From positions 3,544,701 to 3,608,700 of the forward strand of contig OY783204.1 in the NCBI GenBank assembly GCA_963678705.1: a DNA stretch of 64,000 nucleotides, in the 5' to 3' direction. A program made the position numbers and the translations under genes. Position 1 is the stretch's first letter. Each line of letters opens with the position of its first letter. Below are positions 1-10,194 of the stretch, piece after piece. The notes under the pieces are model-generated. The model was not told where the DNA came from. It made no database searches and was given only the letters and a program-made list of their open reading frames with translations. This DNA is from Panorpa germanica (taxonomy: Eukaryota > Arthropoda > Insecta > Mecoptera > Panorpidae).

Positions 1-799
1 GTCTTACGTAGTTATGCAAAACTGTATGCACTAGATGACGAAACAATCCATGCGATTGTTATGGAGGACAGATTTAAGAACAAAGCAAGGAAACTTGCTA
101 TAAGGTGTAATGTATCTTGGCCATGTACAACCGAAGAGGTGAATGACAGGAAAAAATGGCATAAACTAAATGTACAGGGAATAGGAGCGCACGATTTCGG
201 TGATAGTGCTATAGCGAACCGGTGGCTCTGGGACAGTAACTTATTGCCCTCGAACCGTTACATTGATGCAATTCGATTAGGTACGAATACGTACGGTTGT
301 AAGCGTGTGCTTGCAACTCGTGGTGGATCAGAGGACATAATGTGTGACGCATGTCACATTAAAGTGGAGACATTAGGGCACATACTGGGGCAGTGCTACG
401 TCTTAAAGCCGTTAAGGATTAATAGGCAAGCTAGCAAGTACGCATAAAAACTCAGTGCTGCAAAAGGAGCCGTGCTTGCACTCACCCCTGGGATTACTCA
501 AGCCCGACCTAATATTTGTCAATGATAAATCCGCTTACATCATCCATGTGACAATAAGGTTCGAAAATAAAGATAGTCTAGCCCAAGCTGCAAAGGAGAA
601 AATTGACAAATATACGATACTTATACCACAGCTATTAACACTGCACAGTGTTAACTTCGTAAAAGTGTTACCTATAGTTATAGGGTCACGAGGAGCGTTG
701 CCCAAGTTTACAATCACTAACCTAAACATCCTCGAAATCGATACGTATCAGCTGAAACTAACTATGTCAATGATCGTAAACTGCATGATGTCGGGTTAG
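1..799 (+). pseudogene. R2-superfamily non-LTR retrotransposon, C-terminal relic A (lineage 1)
   Basis: The frame is already open at base 1, so the 5' part lies outside the window. Seen: a zinc knuckle CDACHIKVETLGHILGQC (C-x2-C-x8-H-x4-C) near 340-395, then a restriction-like endonuclease block with KPDLIF near 500-520. R2-type elements use this knuckle plus RLE to nick their target and prime reverse transcription. The reading frame shifts between about 430 and 455. There, residues between the knuckle and the endonuclease that relic B keeps are missing. The second acidic position, D in VIDVTV of relic B, is H here (IIHVTI), so the nuclease would be inactive even without the shift. The stop at 797-799 comes earlier than the equivalent reading in relic B. 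Family assignment rests on domain order and motifs; R2 versus a sister RLE clade is not settled. Confidence 0.85.
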
Positions 800-1455
800 T
801 CCCGCATTATTGAGCTATTACTTCATAAGTCAACCCACGGTGCTTTGGTCGAAGCGGGGAACTGACGAACAAGATTGAAAACCTTGTACTTATTATTTGG
901 ATGAGAGATTTAATCGAGATTGTCAGCACTTTTGAAGACAACGACGAACTGTTTAAGTTTGGAGTGCTGCAGCGTGCGAAGTATATTTTATATATGTAGT
1001 GGACGGCTAAGAGTGACGAGCCTAAGATAATTATGGAAACGCTATAGTTACAGTGAAGTTGACTTAGAAAGATGACAATCTTCGTGCCTATAGGCACTTA
1101 ACGTGATTACTTGCATTTGCAGACGGCCAGGGCGGATGGGGTTGACGACCCATCAGTTCCTGGCCGATATTACGTTAAGAACCTATATTTATTGAAATGG
1201 TTCTGTTCAATGGTGAAACTCCGGCGGATATTGATATGAGAGATAGGGACTCATATCTCTTATAATTTGTTGCCCTTCTGTTTGTTAACACTGGCTGACT
1301 CGCAAGAGGGAAGCGATTGTGTTAGTGGCATTGTCCGATGGACATAGATATGAGGATGGGGTCTCATATCTATTATTTTGCTGCTCTAGCTCTGAGCACT
1401 GGCTGACTCGTAAGAGGGAAGCGATTGTGCGAGGATGCAGGACGTGACGGGAGTT
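780..1455 (+). repeat. R2-family 3' tail, copy A (structured 3' UTR)
   Basis: A block of about 660 bp, starting near AAACTGCATGATGTCGGG, is repeated at 7846-8503 with clear similarity and small indels. It follows the relic A stop directly, so it is read as a 3' UTR. It contains the palindrome GTGCCTATAGGCAC (1085-1098). A compound hairpin pairs GGCCAGG 1125-1131 with CCTGGCC 1159-1165, and inside it GATGGG 1135-1140 with CCCATC 1149-1154. Two tandem modules follow, each with GATATGAG...CTCATATC (1233-1240/1250-1257 and 1347-1354/1363-1370) and then a CTGGCTGACTCG...GAGGGAAGCGATTGTG segment. R2 reverse transcriptases are known to recognise folded 3' UTR RNA. The end point is where copies A and B stop matching, near GGACGTG. 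Confidence 0.75.
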
Positions 1456-1740
1456 CACAGACTTATTAAGTCAGGGGCAAGTGAGCAACGGAGTATAAGG
1501 TCACGGGGCTAGTTTTTTATTAGCACACGATTAGTGCCTGAGTGGCCCACTATTGTTAGGAACTGGGAATCCCTAACAATTAAGAAGTCCTTCTGTTGAC
1601 TACCGGCCTGTATATTGACTCCGGTTTCGGCTTTTACTATGATTTTTGGCTAAGGTGTGTTGCCTTATAAAATACTAACACAAATTTATTTACTATATTA
1701 AATTTTCGATTAAAAACGGATCAGATGCATTCATCTTAGT
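1456..1740. other. Spacer or 5' leader of relic B
   Basis: No coding frame is recognised. A perfect 9-bp inverted repeat, ATTGTTAGG 1552-1560 with CCTAACAAT 1572-1580, encloses an 11-nt loop. The stretch could be the 5' UTR of the following element. I could not fit an HDV-like ribozyme fold by eye. Confidence 0.4.
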
Positions 1741-2109
1741 ATGATGTCAAGTCTCAATAATACAAATAGTGGAGACCACGACCCCGGTCTTCTTCGGACA
1801 CATGAGGGGGTTACCGTTGACAATTCAAGCAAAGTCAAGATATTCGTTTCCGATAAGTTTGAACATTTATACTGTCCGATTTGCCTGTTACGAGGCACGA
1901 ACATGTTGTGTGTGGGTTTACCAGACCACCCCACATTTACCCTGGAGTTTGTCTGCCATAAAGGGTGTATGAAAAGTTATAAAACATACAAGGGCATGAT
2001 ACAACATCTTTCCCGTTGTACAGGACCCATAGCGGTGCCTGATGAATTATTTAAATGTGGAGTATGCGTGCTGTCTTTTGTATCGTGCACGAGTTTGTGC
2101 CAGAGGTAA
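1741..2109 (+). pseudogene. R2-type N-terminal zinc-finger segment (relic B)
   Basis: The reading frame starts MMSSLNNTNSG. It carries a CxxC pair (YCPIC near codon 41), a CCHC finger CHKGCMKSYKTYKGMIQHLSRC-like, and the start of a CCHH finger (FKCGVCVLSF), which is cut off by a deletion before its histidines. In R2 proteins such N-terminal fingers plus a Myb-like domain bind target DNA. The presence of a CCHC followed by a CCHH finger resembles the multi-finger R2 subgroup rather than the single-finger one; this is recalled knowledge, not an alignment. After the deletion, reading resumes in another frame with FVPEVIEWMG, which matches the equivalent part of the relic at 60.8 kb. Confidence 0.8.
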
Positions 2110-2210
2110 TCGAATGGATGGGAACCATCTAAACGTTATGGCAAGAATGGGTTTTATCAGTATCAGCATCTGTAAATGTAGTCGCTTTAGACAATCTTAT
2201 AAATGACTTA

Positions 2211-3183
2211 GTGGGAAAGGGTGCCTCGAGACAAGATCTCCAGGCTGCGGTTAATCATATAGCTCTAAAATTCCAAGATCTCTTATTGCCGATTCATGAC
2301 AGGAAAGTGCAAAAGGTGCGTGCACCTAGGCGTAGAAGGAAGAGACGCAGCAACCGTTTTACAAGACGAAGGTCTAGTAGAAAACATATCTTTGCTTCAA
2401 TGCAAGATATGTTTTATAAATGCCCCAAAAAACTAGGCGATAGTATAATTAACGGAGTTGAGTCTCCCGTAGCTAGCTATACCAATAATCTCAATCCTGA
2501 CAAGATCAAGGATTTGTATAAAAACCTTTGGGGTACAAGAGGCACATCTTGTTATAAGTTTGAGCGAAAAAATAAAATCTCGTTGAGCGATCTCACACCT
2601 ATAGATCCGGATCTATTAAATTGACTATCTCATCTTTAAAAAATAAATCTGCTCCAGGTCCAGATCATATAAAAAAGGAGCATCTCACTAAAAATGAGGG
2701 TTTGGAGATTCTTATTGCAAAATACTTTAAAGCATTAGTCCTACTGAGGTTATATCCTAAACTATGGCTGGAGAATAGGACCATCTTGATTCCCAAAAAA
2801 GGCGCCGATCCCAGTCTGGAAACAAACTGGCGACCAATTACGATTGCGTCAATTCTGGCAAAGTTATTTGCGAGTGCCATTTATGATATGATCAAATATC
2901 ACTTGTCCTGGTTGGGAGCAGTGTACCCGATGCCCAGTTGCAACTTAACATTGCATGCAAAACTTTACACGATGTGGGTCTAAAGTTATCGGCGGCCAAG
3001 TCCTCTTCCTTTCAAATAAAATGCCTGCCAGGAAAGACTTTTGGCATAATAGATCCTTGCTTAGCGGATCCAATAAGTGGCGCCAAACTTGCTTTTAATG
3101 AGTGTGATAAGGTATTTAAATACCTTGGTATACATTTCTTTCTGCGGTTAGGCATAAAGGCCGAGAGAAAAGTTAGTGATTAG
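2211..3183 (+). pseudogene. R2-type linker and reverse-transcriptase fingers/thumb (relic B)
   Basis: A strongly basic stretch (RAPRRRRKRRSNR) is followed by HIFASMQDMFYKCPKK and LSDLTPIDPDLL, the region that precedes RT in R2 proteins. A frame change near 2621 leads into KSAPGPDHIKKEHL and ILIPKKGADPSLETNWRPI, the RT finger motifs. The text then jumps near 2900-2935 to LNIACKTLHDVGLKLSAAKS, which in the better relic lies after the FADD box. The catalytic palm is therefore absent. The thumb part ends FKYLGIHF before a TAG stop at 3181-3183; the next segment continues in the same frame. Confidence 0.85.
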
Positions 3184-3186
3184 CTT

Positions 3187-4330
3187 ATGAGCATTGAAAG
3201 ACTCGGAAAGTCAAAGCTGTTAGCTTTGCAAAAACTTGAACTGCTGAACTCTTATACTTTAAGTCATTTTTCCTTCAGAACAGCCATCTGCCCTCTGACA
3301 GTTACTCAATCACGAACAGTCGATCAGTCTATCAGAAGCCTGTTCAAGCGTGTATTCCACTTACCCGATGAAGCATCATCCGGATATTTGTACGCCAGGG
3401 TCAGAGATAGTGGCTTGGGACTGCCCTATTTTGAAATGCGTAACAAGTTCACTGTATTACGCAGTTACGATAAACTTAATAACGTAGAAGACGACATTAT
3501 AAAGACAGTTGTATCTAATGACAGGTTTTTAAGGAAAGCTAAATTGTTAGCAACTAAATGTGATTTAGTATGGCCTTGCAGGCTCGAAGAAGTGGATAGT
3601 GCTAAGGTAGCAGCGAAACGCAAACAGCGCCTTAGATGGAGTCATCTCCACGTTCAAGGCATCGGTGTTCAATATTTTCAGAACAGTCCGATAGCAAACA
3701 GATGGCTCAGAGATCCAGTGCTTCTCTTTCCGAATCGTTTAAACGATGCCATACGTCTTAGGACGAACATTTGGATGTAAGCTAGTCCTGTCCAAACGAG
3801 GAGGGTCACAAGATGTAATGTGTGACGGATGTAAAGTGATAGTGGAGTCACTTGGTCATATACTGGGGCAGTGCTTCGTACTTAAATCGCTGAGAATTAA
3901 TCGACATGATGAAATTCTCAACTTGATTATTAATAAACTCGCACACAAGCATAAAGATGGGATCTTTATGAAAGAACCTAGTCTTCAACCACCTCTGGGC
4001 TTATTTAAGCCAGATTTAATTTTTATCAAATACAAGGCAGGATACGTAATCGATGTCACTGTTCGTTTCGAGAATAAAAACAGCTTGTTGCACGCAATAG
4101 ATGACAAAAGGGACAAATAAACAATTCTCATACCGCAACTTCTCCAAAATCACAACTTAAATTCCGTTGAAGTAGCTCCAATAGTAATTGGTTCAAGAGG
4201 AGCGCTTCCCAACCACGGAATATTTTAAGAAGTTAGAAATCGATTCCTACCATCTCAAACTTACATGTTCCATGATCGCTTTACGTACATCCATCGAGAT
4301 GTCAAACATATTTGTTGATTACTGCAGAGA
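3187..4330 (+). pseudogene. R2-type connector, zinc knuckle and RLE domain (relic B)
   Basis: The connector SIERLGKSKLLALQKLELL... includes RSLFKRVFHLPDEASSGYL, a recognisable R2 thumb/connector block, and IANRWLRDP. A frameshift near 3770 leads to the knuckle CDGCKVIVESLGHILGQC, then RINRHDEILNLI, KPDLIFIKYK and VIDVTVRFENK. This is the K-P-D...D core of the restriction-like endonuclease; both acidic positions are kept here, unlike relic A. A TAA at 4118-4120 and further shifts break the tail, which can be followed to about 4330 by similarity to the fragment at 44.1-44.8 kb. Confidence 0.85.
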
Positions 4331-5004
4331 TACTTGACTATAATGATATTGATACTGTTGCGTGCTCTTGGCGGAGGCGTATGATATTTTATGTTTATAA
4401 TTTGTAATTTGTAATTCGAAAACAGGCGCACAAAAACATAGCCAGTACAACTAGTGCATAACTTAAATTTATCATATAAAAACGCAAAGAACAAAAAATA
4501 GCCATAAAACGTCCTGCTGGCTTTGCCAAATCGTTATTTTGTACTCTCAAGAGTGCTGTAAGTGGGTCCGCCACCCATGCACTCAGCCTAAGGCGCCTTT
4601 TGCAGGTAGTTGGCGGCCGTCCGGTATGGCGCGATGGTCCTTTCTGGACTTTATAAGTATGGTTGGACATAAGTTCCTAGGGGTACCTCCACGCGGTCAA
4701 GCAGGCAGATAAAATGATTGTGAGAGATTGTTTTATCTGGCGAACTTTATCCCCGTCCACGTAGCGTATCTAAACGCTGGAGCCATCTCCAAGTTACCGT
4801 TAGGATTTTGGTATTCTTGGTTGTCCCAAAGCAGTATATGTTACAGTCATGTAAATGGGGATACACATTTATGTGTTAAATCCTTAGCTTTGCTAAAACT
4901 CAACAAAAGGTGCAGCCCACCATGTCCCTACCTAACACTCCTGATAGTGTTGAGGGTAACCAATGGCGGAGGGTTTCCATAAGTAAAGGGCGTGCCAAGT
5001 CCTT
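4331..5004. other. Unassigned spacer
   Basis: I recognise no gene. GC content is higher in 4550-5000 than in most of the window, like the lineage 2 relic that follows, so part of this may be that element's 5' leader. Frames here show no motif. Confidence 0.4.
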
Positions 5005-7560
5005 AACCTTCTTCAGCAGGTACTACAAGTAATAATCCAGAGCAGAACCGACCGGGTCCACCGACTGGTCGGCCTGCTGAAACAACCGATGAAGAAAATG
5101 ATACCCCCTAATTCGTCTGTGGTGATTGCGGGAGGACTTTTATTAGTTACCGAGGAATGCAGGTGCACAGGCAGCGTAAGCATCGTAATGTTTACAATGC
5201 AGAGATCTTAATTGCAGACCGAAAGATCAGATAATCGGCCGAGGAGTTGCGGCTTCTTGCGGCATTAGAAACTAGAGGAATACAGATGGGGTTTAGATTC
5301 ATGAATTCAGTTTCTTTTACAGCAATCAGAATTTTCGACGCGCACATTCAAGTCCATTAAAGGTGTCAGGCGAAGGGCAGACTACAAGACTCTAGTTGAC
5401 GATGTCCAATGCAACCGTGACCAAGTCAACAGTGAACCTCTCAGTGCCAGTGGTGAGGATGCAGCTGGTGGTTCGGCCGATAACAATGATGTCTACCCTG
5501 GTCCTAGTGGCAGCAGGTCCAGAGCGGAGATGGTCAGCGAACCTTTCAGTGGGAGTGAGGGGGGAGCTGGTCGCTCAGGTATGGTAGACGACGACCTCAG
5601 TCCTAGTGGCAGTAGGACAAATGGCGATGACAGGTGCGTGACTAGTGATCTTCTCAGTGAGAGCGAGGGCCATCCGATGACTAGCAAACAGCGTGCGTTA
5701 CGGTTGGCTGTCGAGGCACTGGTGTGTGAGACCGTTGTGCCTGAAGAAGGCTTTGTCATCCAAGTTCTTCGGGAGGCGGGTGTAAAGGCCTTGGAAGGGC
5801 ACAACGTGAGTGGTGTTCTCGAGCGGTGGCTTGGTGAATGCTTGAGCTGTTAACATCTGCACCAGCGCCGCGGAGTGCTGATCAGCAACACAAGCAGCGC
5901 CGTAAGCTGAGTAAGAAAGCTGCGAGAAGAAAAGAGTTTGCTGTTACGCAGAAACTGTGGTCCAAGAACAGGAAGAGGGCAGCGCAAGGAGTGTTGGATG
6001 GTCATGCTTGCATGAATCATTCGCTCTCTGATCTCGAGGAGTACTGGGGTGGCTTAATGGGGCAACCTTCTACTACAGGTTTTCTAGGAGAGAGGAGAGT
6101 GGCAGACTCCTCTAACCTCGTCTGACTACCTGTCACCATGTCGGAAGTGGAATATGCTACCATGAAGATGTCGTCATGCTCAGGCCCAGATGTCGCAGAT
6201 GCCCAGGAACGCTGTCCCTTTCTGTGTGCGAGAGTTATTATATAATATTATCATGATGCAAGGCCATATACCAGCAAAATGGCTCCTAACCGATACCATC
6301 TTCATACCGAAAACTCTGGCCCCAGAGCATTCATCGAACTACCGCCCTATATCACTGTTGAATATTGTTGTTCGACAGTTTCACAAGATCTTGTCAAGAC
6401 GTGTTGAGTCCTTATGCTTAACTGATGCAAGGCAGCGCGCCTTCATAAAAGCCGACGGAGTGGCCGAGAACGTCACTATTTTGGACACTATTCTATCTGT
6501 CGCCAACTCGGAGCTCCGTCAGGTACATGTGTCTGTGCTTGACATCAGTAAAGCATTCGACATCAGGCTGTCTCAGAGGTACTACCCTCTAAGTGCTTAC
6601 CAACAGACTTTGTGGCCTATATGGCATCATTGTATAAGGACTCAAAAACCCGTATTAAAGTAGGGCGCATTATAAGTGAAGTGTATGCTGTTAACAGAGG
6701 TGTTAGATAAGGCGTCCCGTTGTCACCCATCATTTTTAATTTGGCAATGGACGCAGTGATAGCCGCTATTCCACAGGAGCTTGGGTTTATGCTAAAAGGG
6801 CAAAAGGTGTCATGCTTAGCATTTGCTGACGACCTTGTTGTTGTGACTTCCACAGCAGCAGAGATAAAGATTGCCCTTCGTAAAGAAGGCTGCCAGTATA
6901 GGCCTGGCCTTTATTGTTTAAAAATCTTCACCCATTTCCCTAATGCCAGCAGAAAGGCCAAAAAGATTAAGATTGTCGATGCGGACTTCAAAATAGACAC
7001 CCAGAGAATCAAAGCAGTGACATCCCTAGTAGAGTGGAGGTATTTGGGAGTGAATTTTAGTGCGAAGGGAGCGAAGACGGTAGAAACAGATGTTTCCAAC
7101 GTTGCCCCAACAACGTTTGGTCCTCTGCACATACCTGATACCACAATTTTTCCATGCGCTTGTGCTAGGGAATGTGACGACAGGCCGTTTACTGCAGCTG
7201 GATAAGTCGGTTCGCAAACATATCAGGCAGTGGTTGCGCTTGCCTAAAGATGTGTCCCGCGGGTACTTCCACGCTGCTTTTGTCACTACAATACCAGCGA
7301 TCACGATAGCGAGGCTAGCCCGCCTAGCGGGGTCTACTAACGAGGTAGCCGTCGCGGCATCCCGAACTCTAAGGGTGCAACGAAAGGTTTCCTGGTGTAC
7401 GGCGGTCCTTCGCAAACCTTGGTGGAGCGTTTAATTTTTTGTTTTGGGCCAATGTACTACATAGTTCAGTGTATGGGACTGAACTTGTGGAATTTTCCTT
7501 TATTTATCATGGTACCTCCAATTGTAAGGAGCATGTGGCTAGTCACCGGCCCCATGTTCC
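5005..7560 (+). pseudogene. R2-superfamily element relic, lineage 2 (single CCHH finger)
   Basis: In order: a Pro-rich N-terminus; one CCHH finger FVCGDCGRTFISYRGMQVH with a second H four residues later (5111-5190); a Myb-like remnant ending FKSIKGVRRRADY (5344-5385); a Ser/Gly/Asp-rich linker (5386-5690); a region with VKALEGHN and a basic KLSKKAARRKEF block; RT motifs NYRPISLLN (near 6340), VLDISKAFD (6538-6565), GVR-stop-GVPLSP (TAA at 6708-6710 where R2 relatives have Q) and AFADD (6819-6833); then the thumb VRKHIRQWLRLPKDVSRGYF. At least four frameshifts break it. GC content and sequence differ clearly from lineage 1. A shorter relative lies at 58440-58960. The knuckle and RLE were not found, so the 3' end is probably lost before about 7600. 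Confidence 0.85.
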
Positions 7561-7845
7561 AGAACTGTTAAGGTGAATTCTGGAAAATAAACATGTTAAA
7601 AGGGCCTATCTTATTTTAAGGTCCTGGGCAATATGTACCAGCTGTCGTCGTTTACGTATTTATAAACATATTGCTTTTTGTATGCCAAATGGCGAGAGAA
7701 TGGTACGGACCTTAAAATGCATTCCGTCTTGAGTAAAGGTGGATGTGTGCCTACGAACTCCGTGGCTCTGCCTAACGAGTACCGTGACAGAAACTGCTCG
7801 AGTCCTGCAAGGTGTTATATCGTGGTGAAATATAACTCCGCGACA
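7561..7845. other. Unassigned segment before tail copy B
   Basis: A 63-codon open stretch (7678-7869) has no recognised motif and runs into the tail family, so it is probably chance. The region may hold eroded C-terminal sequence of the lineage 2 relic. Confidence 0.35.
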
Positions 7846-8503
7846 GAAAACTGCACGATGTCGGGTTAGTCCCGCATTATTGAGCTATTACTTCATAAGT
7901 CAACCCGTGGGTGCTTCGGATAAAGCGGGGAAATGACGAACAAGATTTAAATTCTTGTACTATTTGGATGAGTGTTTAATCGAGATTGTCAGCACTTTTG
8001 AAGACAACGACGAACTGTAAAGTTTGGAGAAATATATTTAATATATGTAGTGAACGGCTAATAGTGACGAGCCTATTATAATTATAGAAACGCTATAATA
8101 ACAGAAGTTGTTGTCTTTTTAGGATGCGAATTCTCGTGCTTATAGGCACTTAGCGTGATTACTTGCTTTTGCAGACGGCCAGGGCGGATGGGGTTGACGA
8201 CCCATCCGTTCTAGTCGATATTACGTTAAGGACCTATTATCATTGAAATGGTTCAGTCCATGAAACTCCGGCGGATATTAATATGAGAGATAGGGACTCA
8301 TATTTCTTATATTTTGTTGCCCTCATGTCTGTTAACACTGGCTGACTCGTAAGAGGGAAGCAAATGTGTTAGTGGCATTGTCCTAAGGACATTGATATGA
8401 GGATGGGTCTCATATCTATTACATTTGTTGCTCTATGGCTCCGAGCACTGGCTGACTCGATAGAGGGAAGCGATTGTGCGAGGATGCAGGACGTGGCGAG
8501 GGG
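7846..8503 (+). repeat. R2-family 3' tail, copy B
   Basis: Similar along its length to 780-1455, starting at AAACTGCACGATGTCGGG and ending at GAGGATGCAGGACGTGG. Both hairpin modules are kept. In the first, the terminal pair is A8280-T8304 where copy A has G1233-C1257, a compensatory change. The GGATGGG...CCCATCC hairpin is kept, but the outer GGCCAGG/CCTGGCC stem is lost. It has no recognisable R2 coding sequence directly upstream, so it is either a very short 5'-truncated insertion, the tail of relic B split off by the lineage 2 element, or a non-autonomous family. Confidence 0.75.
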
Positions 8504-9310
8504 AACTCATCCAATAAGGAATACCTAATCGGCCGTATGTTGTATAACTTATGTTATTGACTAAACACAGTAATATATATTTAAGAAAATAAATACTATA
8601 GATTACATACAAATTTGTATGTGAACACTTTACATAAATAAAATGAAAAATTTACATACATTTTATATGTGGTTAGTAGGTATAGTATCTTACGACGCTT
8701 CCCAAAAAGCAGAATGTTTGCTTTGTTTTGAATTTGATTCACACTTAATTTTTGTCAATGTATGAGTAATACTCATTTTGAATGGATCACAAGAATAACT
8801 GAAAAAATACAAAACGAGCCTAACGGCTTACAATTTTTGTTTTGTTTGTTGCTATTTTTTCGAAAAATATTACTGGAACTTATTGTCGCACTCAAATTTG
8901 CTCTAAATTAGAGTTATAAGTGTGTTAAAATATAAACCAATGCTATTTTCACTTACTAAAACCAAACCCAACCAAGTTCAGAAAAGGTATTTCTTCAAAC
9001 TAAACATTTACAACAAAACAATGTATGCAATTTAACTTGAAAGATTAGAATACAGGAAAATATAAGAATGATATTAGTTAATTGTTTGTATTAGTTTTTT
9101 TCATAATTGCAATTTTGTTTGCAGAGTTGCTGAAAGCCAATTTAACATAGGAATGTAACAACCAATGATTAGCAGAAGCATTACTTATATTTGTAATTTA
9201 GTAATTAAGCATTTAATGCCAAAATATATTAAGTTCCTTCAAACTAGAAAATAAAAAGCTTAAATTAGAGTAAGATAATAATTCTTCTAATTTATTGTTT
9301 ATAGTCCGTA
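8504..9310. other. AT-rich spacer
   Basis: No gene or repeat recognised. It ends in a pyrimidine-rich stretch and TTTATAG at 9298-9304, which could be a 3' splice site for the SIAH-like fragment that follows. Confidence 0.4.
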
Positions 9311-9816
9311 ATTTTTAAAGATACTACAATATTGCATGAGAAAAATTGTTACAAATACAGCAAAATTGTGAAATGTTATATAGAAGACTGCTTATGGCGG
9401 GGCTCTTTAAATAACCTGATAGCACATGTAGACGAGAACCATCCATCTTTATTGATCGAACTACCCCTTACTGATAAAATCATAATTGGACCAAAAAAAC
9501 TGGACCCATTCAGTTAATAACACAGTATCATAAGAAGAAAAAGTTTAACCAGATGTTTTGGGTTCGTTGCCCTAGTGATGCGCGTAATATAATAGTTTTG
9601 TACGTAGGCTCAACTATCGCACAACTCGACACCGAGAAAACAATAACGAATTACACAGTGTGTTCCTCAAGTTGTTTAAATAACTTGGTTCAAGAAAACG
9701 TTGTCTACTCTACCAAAGATAAAGAATTAGATATAATGGATGACGTTTTATTAGGAAATAAGGGCGCCAATACAATCCTGAATAGTGACATAAATTGTTT
9801 TAGTTTCTATGAATAA
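9311..9816 (+). pseudogene. SIAH/sina-like zinc-binding domain fragment
   Basis: The first frame carries KIVKCYIEDCLWRGSLNNL then a histidine pattern (AHVDENHP). That is the C...C...H...H spacing of the SIAH-type finger, which in E3 ubiquitin ligases of the seven-in-absentia family follows a RING and helps bind substrates. A stop and frame change near 9517-9550 lead to FWVRCPSDARNIIVLYVGS, which would fit the following TRAF-like part. No RING is visible upstream. The fragment stops just before the Harbinger transposase text. Such isolated SIAH-like fragments may be a multicopy gene or captured sequence. Motif spacing is what I see; the family name is moderately sure. Confidence 0.55.
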
Positions 9817-9951
9817 TTTGGATTTCCTGGAATTGTTGGGGCCATAGATTGCACACACGTCATAATCGTTTCGCCAAAACTTTTCGATAAGAATTATTCT
9901 GCACTTGCTTATATAGATCGTTGCAGTAATTTTAGCATAAACGTTGAAGCT

Positions 9952-10049
9952 GTTAGTACTCTTATACGCTTTAATTAACTTTTTTAATTGATATTTATTG
10001 GTATAAATTTGTTGCATCTTGTTATAAATAAAATATACTATTATTATAG
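9952..10049 (+). other. Inferred intron 1 of the Harbinger transposase
   Basis: Removing these 98 bases joins GAA GCT to GTA TGC GAT and restores the usual Harbinger string INVEAVCD. Donor GTTAGT, acceptor TTATTATAG. Inferred only from reading-frame continuity. Confidence 0.6.
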
Positions 10050-10194
10050 GTATGCGATTCAAACCTGACATTCTTGGCAGTAAATGTCAGATTTTCAGGA
10101 TCAATGCATGATGCTGCAACTTGGAGTGGATCAGCCATCAAAAAATATTTGAAAAAGCAATACTTGCTTGGAGACAAATTTTGTCGTCTAATAG

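Larger units (their letters stand above)
1741..4330 (+). mobile_element. R2-superfamily element, near full-span degraded copy B (lineage 1)
   Basis: Pieces of one R2-type ORF lie in the right order but in changing frames: N-terminal fingers (1741-2109), basic linker and pre-RT (2211-2624), RT fingers (2621-2900), RT thumb (2938-3183), connector (3187-3780), then zinc knuckle plus RLE (3746-4330). The RT palm with the FADD motif is deleted near 2900-2935, so the copy is dead. Compared with the relic at 60001-62240, a second deletion near 2080 removes most of the CCHH finger and the Myb-like region: the text jumps from FKCGVCVLSF to the EFVPEVIEW segment. At least four frameshifts and an in-frame TAG at 3181-3183 are present. 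No 28S rDNA is visible on either side. Confidence 0.85.

Noticed and set aside
1552..1580. HDV-like self-cleaving ribozyme at the 5' end of R2 relic B
   Set aside because: A 9-bp stem-loop is present, but I could not arrange the nested double-pseudoknot helices around it by eye.
1..8503. rDNA locus hosting R2
   Set aside because: No 28S rRNA sequence is visible near any R2-type fragment; only the mobile-element text is present.
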